Part shown: piece after piece, positions 1-5,529 of the stretch
Layout of the letters: every line of letters begins with the position of its first letter
How positions within the stretch are numbered: the stretch's first letter is position 1
Assembly (NCBI GenBank): GCA_945982465.1
Contig: CAMFSB010000043.1
Location: 1 to 9,425 of the forward strand
DNA from: an uncultured Faecalibacterium sp.
Lineage (GTDB): Bacteria; Bacillota; Clostridia; Oscillospirales; Ruminococcaceae
Length of the DNA: 9,425 nt
Direction of reading: 5' to 3'
Position numbers and translations under genes: made by a program
Notes under the pieces: model-generated
Told to the model about the DNA's origin: nothing
Databases searched by the model: none
Seen by the model: the letters and a program-made list of their open reading frames with translations, nothing else

Positions 1-2322
1 ACCTTCGCCATCGTCTTCGGCTCCTTCCTGTGGCGGCTGTTCACCGGCGTGGTGGCGCAGATCTCGCATGCCGATAATCTGGACCTTGCACTGCGGATCA
101 CGCCCGACGCGGCCCGGGTGGTGGCCCTGCTGGACGATACGATGACCGGCCGGGGCGAGCGCGTGCAGTTTTACGCGCAGGCCGAAGCCTACCCCGAGCT
201 GGAATTTTCCGAGATCAACGCTTCCCGCCTGACGGCCGATGAGCTGGAACAGGCCATTGCCGCGCTGGAGCCGGACACCATTTTCCTGTATCTGGCCGCC
301 AGCACCGACAACAAGGGCAACCCCTATACCAACGCCCAGATCTGCCGGATGATCGCCGAGAACGCCGCCGTGCCCTGCTACCGGTTTGTCAGCGCGGGGA
401 TCGGGCAGGGGGTCCTGGGCGGGAACATCGTCTCGCTGGAAGTATCCGCCGCCTTCGCGGCGGGGATGGTCATGCGCATCCTGGCCGGCGAGCCGGCGGC
501 GGAGATCCCCGTGGTGACCGAAAGCCCGAACAGCTATGTGTTCGACTACGCCGTGATGCAGAAGTTCGGCATCAGCCGCAGCCAGATACCGGCCGGGGCC
601 GAGGTGCTCAACTATGTGCCCACCTTTGCCGAAAAGCACGGCCGCGTGGTCACGGTCACCATTGTGGTAACGCTGGCGGTGTGCGCGCTGCTGATCGCGT
701 TTTTGCGCGTGCTGTCCATACGGCGCACCAACGAAGTGCTCACCCGCAAAAACGAGGAACTGGCCGAAGCCATCGCCGAAGCCGAACGGGCCAACCAGGC
801 CAAGGGCCGCTTTTTGTCCGACATCAGCCACGAGCTGCGCACGCCGCTGAGCGCCATTGTGAGCATTACCACGCTGGCGCGGCAGTACCTGTACGAGCCG
901 CAGCGTGTGGAGGACTACCTGGATAAGATCGACGGGGCGTCGCACGTGCTGCTGGGCATCATCAACGATGTGCTGGATATGTCCGCCATCGAAAACGAAA
1001 AGGTCAAGCTGGTGCGGGAGCCGTTTTCGCTGGATACGCTGCTGGGCAACCTGCACGCGCTGTATTTCAGCCAGTGCCAGGCCCGCGGCATCCAGTTTGA
1101 GGTGTCATCCAATGGCGTTACCGAACGGGAGCTGGTGGGCGACGCGCTGCGGGTCAGCCAGATCTTGATGAATCTGGTGTCCAATGCGTGCAAGTTTACC
1201 CCGGCCGGCGGCTCGGTATGGGTCACAGCGGAACAGACGGTGTGCCGCGGCGGGCAGGTGCAGCTGCGCTTTACCGTGGCCGACACCGGCTGCGGCATCA
1301 GCCAGGAGATGCAGCAGCGCATGTTCCGCCCCTTTGAGCAGGAAAGCGCTGAGGTGACGCACCGGTACGGGGGCAGCGGGCTGGGGCTGGCCATCAGCAA
1401 AAGTCTGGTGGATCTGATGCAGGGCTCCATCCGCTGTATCTCCGAAAAAGGGCAGGGAGCCACCTTTATTGTGGAGCTGCCGTTTGCCTGCGCGGCGCCG
1501 GCCGAGGCCGGGCCGTTCCGGCTGCTGCGGGCGCTGGTGGTGGACAACGACCTGCGCACCCGCACCCAGACCGACAGCCTGCTGACCCACCTGGGCGTTG
1601 CCTACGATGAAGCCGACGAAAAGCAGGCCCTTGGCATGCTCACGGCGGCCCGGGCCGAGGGCCGCCCGTACGACGTGTGCTTTGTAAGCTGGAAAGCGTC
1701 CGGGCTGGACGGTTTGGAGGTGACCCGCAGTATCCGGCGGCTGTATGACCAACAACAGCTTCAGATCGTTGCGCTGGCGGCGGAGGTGGAGGCCGTCCGC
1801 GCACAGGCTGGGGCGGCCGGCGCCGATTGGTTTTTGGCGCAGCCGCCCGAGCAGGCTGCGGCCGTGCAGATCCTGCTGCAGATCGCCGGGCAGGTGCGTG
1901 AGCGTAAAAATGCGGCAGAGGATGCCTGCGATTTTTCGGGCCGCCGTGTGCTGATGGCCGAGGACGAGAGCCTGAGCGCCGAGATCGCCCTGGAACTGCT
2001 GCACATGCTGCATCTGGAGGTCGACCGGGCCGAAAACGGCGAGCAGGCGGTGGAACTGTTTGCCGCCTCGGTGCCCGGCACCTACGACGCCATCCTGATG
2101 GATGTGCAAATGCCCCTGATGGACGGCTACGAGGCTGCCCGGGCCATCCGTATTTCGGGCCACCCGCAGGCCAAAACCATCCCTATCCTTGCGGTGACGG
2201 CCAATGCCTTTGCCCAGGATCTGGCGGCGGCGCTGGCCTCGGGCATGAACGATTCCATCACCAAGCCCATCGACCAGAACATGCTGCGCCAGATGCTGGC
2301 GCGCTACATCCCGAACGACTGA
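1..2322 (+). CDS. Hybrid sensor histidine kinase with ABC substrate-binding-like sensor domain (5' end cut by window)
   Basis: The frame is open from base 1, so the true start lies upstream. The GTG at 49, counted here as residue 1, is probably not the start. Residues 1-192 resemble the C-terminal part of the ABC_sub_bind family (PF04392), ending in the typical stretch around 'PAGAEVLNYVP', so this part should sit outside the membrane. One membrane span follows (about 199-222), then a charged helical linker (226-255). The HisKA domain has the phospho-acceptor H261 in 'HELRTP'. The HATPase domain has the N-box around N375-N379, G1 'DTGCGI' (412-417), the F-box 'FRPFEQ' (426-431) and G2 'GGSGLGLAI' (441-449). 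Receiver 1 (about 492-612) is degenerate: S547 replaces the phospho-Asp and Q598 the conserved Lys. Receiver 2 (about 632-752) is intact, with E638/D639, D685 and K739. Autophosphorylation at H261 and relay to D685 are inferred. The ligand is unknown, and no partner regulator is visible. Confidence 0.93.
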   Translation, partial: TFAIVFGSFLWRLFTGVVAQISHADNLDLALRITPDAARVVALLDDTMTGRGERVQFYAQAEAYPELEFSEINASRLTADELEQAIAALEPDTIFLYLAASTDNKGNPYTNAQICRMIAENAAVPCYRFVSAGIGQGVLGGNIVSLEVSAAFAAGMVMRILAGEPAAEIPVVTESPNSYVFDYAVMQKFGISRSQIPAGAEVLNYVPTFAEKHGRVVTVTIVVTLAVCALLIAFLRVLSIRRTNEVLTRKNEELAEAIAEAERANQAKGRFLSDISHELRTPLSAIVSITTLARQYLYEPQRVEDYLDKIDGASHVLLGIINDVLDMSAIENEKVKLVREPFSLDTLLGNLHALYFSQCQARGIQFEVSSNGVTERELVGDALRVSQILMNLVSNACKFTPAGGSVWVTAEQTVCRGGQVQLRFTVADTGCGISQEMQQRMFRPFEQESAEVTHRYGGSGLGLAISKSLVDLMQGSIRCISEKGQGATFIVELPFACAAPAEAGPFRLLRALVVDNDLRTRTQTDSLLTHLGVAYDEADEKQALGMLTAARAEGRPYDVCFVSWKASGLDGLEVTRSIRRLYDQQQLQIVALAAEVEAVRAQAGAAGADWFLAQPPEQAAAVQILLQIAGQVRERKNAAEDACDFSGRRVLMAEDESLSAEIALELLHMLHLEVDRAENGEQAVELFAASVPGTYDAILMDVQMPLMDGYEAARAIRISGHPQAKTIPILAVTANAFAQDLAAALASGMNDSITKPIDQNMLRQMLARYIPND

Positions 2323-2330
2323 ACGCAAAC

Positions 2331-2366
2331 AAGCGGCCGGTGCGGAAAACTCCGCACCGGCCGCTT
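2331..2366. terminator. Perfect 16-bp hairpin between convergent genes, probable bidirectional terminator
   Basis: The arms AAGCGGCCGGTGCGGA (2331-2346) and its exact reverse complement (2351-2366) flank a 4-base loop (AAAC). The hairpin starts 8 bases after the kinase stop codon. On the other strand it begins 20 bases after the hisH stop codon. The T-tracts after it are poor on both strands (GAGGTTTGG on plus, GTTTGCG on minus). Termination therefore rests on the very stable stem and on its position between convergent genes. Confidence 0.75.
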
Positions 2367-2386
2367 GAGGTTTGGCTCAAAGCCGG

Positions 2387-3012
2387 TCATTCGGCGCACA
2401 GCGCCAGAAATTCCTCGATGATCGCAAGCCCCACCGGCCCGCTTTTTTCAGGGTGGAACTGGGTACCCAACACATTGCCGCTGCGGGCCGCCGCGCACAC
2501 GCGCCGGCCGCCGTATACCGTGTCGGCCAGGCGGTGGGCGGGGTGGGCGGGCTTTGCCTCAAACGAGTGCACAAAGTAGCATTCCTGCCCGGGGACCACC
2601 CGGGCAAGGGCTGTGCCCGCAAAGTCTGCCGGCGCCCCCGCAAAGCCGGGCAGAGGGGGCGCGCCCGCCGCGCTGGCAGCCGGGCAGGCCGCCCCGGCGG
2701 GCCACAGCGGCCGCCAGCCGAGGTTGGGTCCCCGCTGGGCGGCGCCGGCCGCGTCCAGCGGGGGAGGCGGGTCACCCCGCCCGGGGCCGGCGTGCGCTGG
2801 GCGGCCTTTTCGCGGAGCGGTCCGGGCAGGCCCAGCGCTTCCAGCCCGCGCATGCCGTCCTCAAAGGCGCCCACGCCGGGCAGCACCAGCGCCCTGGCCG
2901 CCAGCACGTCCTGCGCGCTGCCGGTGACCTCCACCTGCGCGCCGAAATGCTCCAGCGCGCGCCGCACGCTCAGCAGGTTGCTCAGCCCATAGTTGATCAC
3001 CGTGATCTTCAT
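2387..3012 (-). pseudogene. HisH-like glutamine amidotransferase subunit, frameshifted and missing the nucleophile segment
   Basis: This should be the glutaminase (class I amidotransferase) that supplies ammonia to the HisF-like partner. ATG at 3012-3010 overlaps the hisF stop as ATGA, with GGAGG seven bases upstream, so the start is firm. The N-terminal half is typical: 'MKITVINYG' at the start and the oxyanion motif 'PGVG' (45-48), up to 'LREKAAQ', which ends at base 2797. The C-terminal half lies in another frame: 'GPNLGW' (2731-2714, the PHMGW-like motif), 'YFVHSF', and 'FHPEKSG' with the catalytic His and Glu, stopping at 2389-2387. The frames differ by one base, and one extra base in the G5 run at 2760-2764 would rejoin them. 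Even then, the usual stretch with the cysteine motif G(I/V)CLGMQ is missing: only a few residues separate 'KAAQ' from a 'GGVTRL' stretch that resembles the region after it. About 25-28 residues appear lost. It is either a real pseudogene or an assembly error in very GC-rich sequence. Confidence 0.8.
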
Positions 3013-3776
3013 ACGCGCACCTCCACACCGGCGGCCCGGATCTCCGCCTTCAGCTCCTGTACGGTGGCCTTGTTGTAGTGCAGCACGGCGGCGCAGGCCA
3101 CCGCGTCCGCCCCGGCTCTGGCCGCGTCCACAATGTCGTCGGCGCAGCCTACGCCCCCACCGCAGATCACCGGGATGCTCACCGCCCGGGTCACAGCTTC
3201 GATCAGCTCCAGATCCATGCCGCGCTGCAGCCCTTCGCAGTCCACGCTCATCAGCAGAATTTCGCCCGCGCCCAGCGCTTCGCCGCGTTTGGCCCACTCG
3301 ATCACGTCCAGCCCGGAGTGCTGGCGGCCGTTGTCGTAGTAGGCCTCCCACCGGCCGGCCTGGGTGCGGCTCTTTTTGGCCTGAATGCTCAGCACCATGC
3401 ACTGGCTGCCGAACGCGTTGGCCACCTCGGTGATCAGTTCCGGCCGCTTGATGGCCGCCGTGTTGATGGCCGCCTTGTCCGCGCCCATCGAGAGGATACT
3501 GCGCACATCCTCCACGCTGCGCAGCCCGCCGCCCACCGTTACCGGGATGAACACCTCGTCGCTGGTGCGGCGCACAATGTCCGAAAGATTGTTGCGGTTG
3601 TACAGGCTGGCCACGATGTCAATGTACAAAAGCTCGTCGATGCCGGCCTCGTAATAGCGCTTGGCAAAGCCGTTGGGGTCGCCCAGCTTGCGCAGCCCCT
3701 CCAGCTGGATGCCCTTTACCAGGTTCACGTCCTTCACGTCCAGCCGGGCGATCAGGCGGATCTTTTTTTCAGCCAT
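3009..3776 (-). CDS. HisF-like (beta-alpha)8 barrel ammonia-channel subunit of sugar amidotransferase
   Basis: The 255-residue protein matches HisF along its whole length and at the usual size: 'LDVKD' near the N-terminus, 'VTVGGGLRS' (80-87), 'GADKAAINTAA' (98-108) and the phosphate-binding 'CGGGVG' (205-210). Against T. maritima HisF as I recall it, catalytic D11 is kept (D13) but D130 is Q132 in 'LSIQAKK', and D176 appears to be E181. The ammonia gate residues R5, E46, K99 and E167 are kept as R7, E48, K101 and E172. This suggests a barrel that conducts ammonia without making imidazole glycerol phosphate, as in WbuZ/HisF2 partners of WbpG-type enzymes. No other his gene is visible. The start at 3776 has a purine-rich site (AAAGGAAAGGG) just upstream. 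Its stop overlaps the hisH start by four bases, implying translational coupling. An automatic label of hisF for histidine synthesis is likely to mislead. Confidence 0.9.
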   Translation of the reverse strand: MAEKKIRLIARLDVKDVNLVKGIQLEGLRKLGDPNGFAKRYYEAGIDELLYIDIVASLYNRNNLSDIVRRTSDEVFIPVTVGGGLRSVEDVRSILSMGADKAAINTAAIKRPELITEVANAFGSQCMVLSIQAKKSRTQAGRWEAYYDNGRQHSGLDVIEWAKRGEALGAGEILLMSVDCEGLQRGMDLELIEAVTRAVSIPVICGGGVGCADDIVDAARAGADAVACAAVLHYNKATVQELKAEIRAAGVEVRV

Positions 3777-3801
3777 AGCATTCCCTTTCCTTTACCGTCA
3801 C

Positions 3802-3836
3802 AAAAGCCGCGCGCCGCACGGCAGGCGGTGCGCGGC
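3802..3836 (-). terminator. Terminator-like hairpin between wbuX and hisF
   Basis: On the minus strand the arms 3836-3825 and 3817-3806 (GCCGCGCACCGC against GCGGCGCGCGGC) form a 12-bp stem with one mismatch and a 7-base loop. TTTTG follows directly (3805-3801). It begins 6 bases after the wbuX stop and ends before the hisF ribosome binding site. A partial terminator or mRNA stabiliser would make wbuX message exceed hisF-hisH message. No separate promoter is visible in the 66-base gap, so hisF and hisH probably depend on read-through. Confidence 0.55.
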
Positions 3837-3842
3837 AGGGGG

Positions 3843-5216
3843 TCAGCGGTCGTGCTTGGCGCCCTTGGGGTCGCCCCAGAGCACCTCGCTGTCGCCCTCG
3901 TAGGGGGTGTGGCGCAGCTTCCACAGGCCGTCCTCCCACTTCCAGATGTGGGGGCTGCGGAACCGGTCGGCCAGGTGCATAAAGTATTCCCTATCCATTT
4001 TGGGTTGCTCGAAGCACTTGTACGCCTCGGGGAAGTGCAGCTTGTCGATGGACAGATACTCCATGATCTCCTTTTCAAAGCGGTCGGGGTATTCGCCGTC
4101 GAACTTTTTGCACAGCGCCTTGGCCTCGTCCAGCGTGATCTCGTCGTTGCGGATCTCCTGCGCGGCATCGTAGGTGGTGCGGCCGATGCCGTATTTGATA
4201 TAGGTGGTGTAATAGAAGAAATCATCGATCTTGTCGTCGATGGAGTTGTACTTGGAATAGGTGCCCTGGGTGCGCTCGGGGCTGGGGCGGAAGCCGCCGT
4301 GCTCCACCGCGTAGTAGTACGCCCCCTGCGGGTGCCATTTTTCGTAGTAGCCCAGGTAGCGCACCTGCACATGGTTCTTTTCCAGGTCGGAGGTCTCGCT
4401 GGGCAGGTAGATGGCCAGGTCGGCCTTATCCACCTTGTAGTCCTCCTCCAACTGGCGCAGGCTCACGCCGCCCAAAAAGATGTGGTCGTAGTCGTTCACC
4501 GCAAAGAAATGGGCATCGCGCAGCGCGGAGTTGTTGTCGGCGATGGGGTTGCCGAACTCGGCCGCGTTTTCGCCGTAGAACACCAGCGGGATGCCGAACT
4601 TGGCGGCCATCTTGGGCGCCAGCTGCTTTTGCCCCAGAATAAACGGCTGGAACGGGTGGAACAGGTTTTCGGTGGCCAGGCGGGTCAGCAGGCGGTGGGT
4701 CTGGCCGTTGGGGGTGCACAGGTAGTTGTCGAACCCGGCATGGATCCAGGCCTGCATGTTCTCCCACCCCCAGGGGGTGTAGATGTGGGGCGCCCAGGTC
4801 ACGGTCAGCGGGTGCATGCCGTATTTGTATTTCAGCAGGTGGGCGGCGTAAAAGCTGTCCTTGCCGCCCGAACCGGGCACCAGGCAGTCGTAGCTGCCGT
4901 CGTTTTTGCGGTACTGGTCGCACAGCTCGCGCAGCTCTTTTTCGCGCAGGGCCCAGTCGATGTGGCCGTTGGCCTTGTTGTGGCAGGCGTGGCAGGCGTC
5001 GCACACGCCGTCGTCCTGGATCTTCATGCTCTTTTTGATGGAATGAATGGTGTGCTCAAACTCGTAGCAGCTGTTGGGCTTCTGGTTCGACATGACGCAT
5101 TCCTTGCAGAATTGCACATGCCGCGGCAGGCCGTAGTAGACCTCCAGCTGATCCTCGGGGATATCGGGGGCGTATTTGGAATAATCGATCTCGACGTAAC
5201 GCGGCAGTGGTTGCAT
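3843..5216 (-). CDS. N-acetyl sugar amidotransferase (PP-loop, WbuX/WbpG/PseA type)
   Basis: The 457-residue soluble protein has the hallmarks of the N-acetyl sugar amidotransferase family (TIGR03573-like). Two cysteine pairs, CKEC (37-40) and CDAC (72-75), form a probable metal site. The ATP-pyrophosphatase P-loop is 'PGSGGKDS' (114-121). A conserved block follows around 'YGENAAEFGN' (214-223). Characterised relatives adenylate an N-acyl group on a nucleotide-linked sugar and replace it with ammonia to give an acetamidino group, using HisH/HisF partners as ammonia source and channel. The next two genes on this strand are HisF- and HisH-like, which supports that role. The protein seems longer than the WbpG size I recall (about 377 residues), with an N-terminal extension of some 35 residues before the first CxxC. 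The start at 5216 is supported by AGCGAGG eight bases upstream (5231-5225). The sugar substrate cannot be told from the sequence, and no other glycan genes are in view. Confidence 0.88.
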   Translation of the reverse strand: MQPLPRYVEIDYSKYAPDIPEDQLEVYYGLPRHVQFCKECVMSNQKPNSCYEFEHTIHSIKKSMKIQDDGVCDACHACHNKANGHIDWALREKELRELCDQYRKNDGSYDCLVPGSGGKDSFYAAHLLKYKYGMHPLTVTWAPHIYTPWGWENMQAWIHAGFDNYLCTPNGQTHRLLTRLATENLFHPFQPFILGQKQLAPKMAAKFGIPLVFYGENAAEFGNPIADNNSALRDAHFFAVNDYDHIFLGGVSLRQLEEDYKVDKADLAIYLPSETSDLEKNHVQVRYLGYYEKWHPQGAYYYAVEHGGFRPSPERTQGTYSKYNSIDDKIDDFFYYTTYIKYGIGRTTYDAAQEIRNDEITLDEAKALCKKFDGEYPDRFEKEIMEYLSIDKLHFPEAYKCFEQPKMDREYFMHLADRFRSPHIWKWEDGLWKLRHTPYEGDSEVLWGDPKGAKHDR

Positions 5217-5308
5217 GGTGATGACCTCGCTTTTATCAGTTGTTGTTTTATGTTTGGCAAATTAGCAGTGCAAACCGCCTGCGGGGCCACGTGCCGCCCG
5301 CAAGCAGC

Positions 5309-5355
5309 AAAAAACGGCGCTTTGGACAGGATGCTCCCTTGTCCAAAGCGCCGTT
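5309..5355 (-). terminator. Intrinsic terminator in the wbuX leader, possible attenuator
   Basis: On the minus strand, arms 5355-5340 and 5328-5313 (AACGGCGCTTTGGACA and its exact complement) make a perfect 16-bp stem with an 11-base loop. The stem runs into six T residues (5314-5309). It starts only about 5 bases after the predicted transcription start and ends about 90 bases before the wbuX ATG. No minus-strand gene ends upstream of it, because the next gene is divergent. It therefore looks like a leader terminator or attenuator, or the end of a roughly 50-nt RNA, rather than an end-of-operon terminator. A weak promoter-like pair downstream (5273-5268 TTGCAC, 17 bases, 5250-5245 TAAAAC) could bypass it. 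Confidence 0.75.
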
Positions 5356-5362
5356 GCTTTGG
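5319..5362. repeat. Three copies of heptamer CCAAAGC/GCTTTGG in alternating orientation
   Basis: GCTTTGG occurs at 5319-5325 and 5356-5362, and its complement CCAAAGC at 5343-5349. The first two copies form the core of the leader terminator stem. The second and third can pair with a 6-base loop to form a competing hairpin, or act as a DNA palindrome over the predicted transcription start. An antiterminator/terminator switch or a repressor operator are the two natural readings. Neither is shown. Confidence 0.5.
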
Positions 5363-5366
5363 CCCG

Positions 5367-5395
5367 ATTATAACACGCGCCCGCCCGTAATGCAA
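5367..5395 (-). promoter_or_regulatory. Sigma-A-type promoter for the wbuX-hisF-hisH operon
   Basis: On the minus strand, TTGCAT (5395-5390), a 17-base spacer and a perfect TATAAT (5372-5367) occur, with TG one base before the -10 box (extended -10). The predicted start is about 5361-5359, giving a leader of roughly 145 bases before the wbuX ATG. It is one half of a divergent promoter region; the two -35 boxes are 38 bases apart. Confidence 0.8.
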
Positions 5396-5433
5396 GCGCT
5401 GTGCGGAAAAACCCGCCCGTCCGGCCGGTTTCA

Positions 5434-5462
5434 TTGACAATTCCACGGCGCGGTGCTACCAT
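5434..5462 (+). promoter_or_regulatory. Sigma-A-type promoter for the ABC exporter operon
   Basis: A perfect TTGACA (5434-5439), a 17-base spacer and TACCAT (5457-5462, four of six consensus bases) occur, with TG one base before the -10 box. The expected start near 5469 gives a leader of about 60 bases to the ATG at 5530. No terminator-like hairpin is visible in this leader, unlike the opposite side. Confidence 0.75.
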
Positions 5463-5514
5463 AAAGCTGTTTGCCTTATGCGGACAGATGCTCAAAACAG
5501 CGGCCCGGCCGGGC

Positions 5515-5522
5515 AAAGGAGG
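5515..5522 (+). promoter_or_regulatory. Ribosome binding site that fixes the start of the first ABC gene
   Basis: AAAGGAGG lies seven bases before ATG 5530. The frame stays open upstream to a GTG at 5401, but that longer form would span the promoter and has no comparable site, so 5530 is the start. Confidence 0.9.
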
Positions 5523-5529
5523 AAAACGC

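Noticed and set aside
2377..3402. A single 341-residue protein starting inside hisF and running through hisH
   Set aside because: Only the part from 3012 to about 2797 is HisH-like. The upstream part is a shadow of hisF and the downstream part is out-of-frame sequence past the frameshift.
3009..3776. Histidine-biosynthesis hisF and hisH as part of a his operon
   Set aside because: No other his gene is present, the catalytic Asp equivalent to D130 is Gln, and the pair follows a PP-loop sugar amidotransferase with coupled translation.
5309..5355. Invertible promoter or transposon end suggested by the perfect inverted repeat
   Set aside because: The arms do not flank the promoter, the loop is only 11 bases, and the T-run on one side marks a terminator. 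No recombinase gene is nearby.
3078..5390. A 770-codon open frame on the plus strand opposite the hisF and wbuX genes
   Set aside because: It is a GC-driven shadow frame: low-complexity Ala/Val/Gly/His-rich translation with no domain, lying antisense to two well-conserved genes.
5401..5529. N-terminal extension of the first ABC gene from the GTG at 5401
   Set aside because: It would cover the TTGACA promoter and lacks a ribosome binding site. ATG 5530 has a near-perfect one, and the extension resembles no ABC N-terminus.
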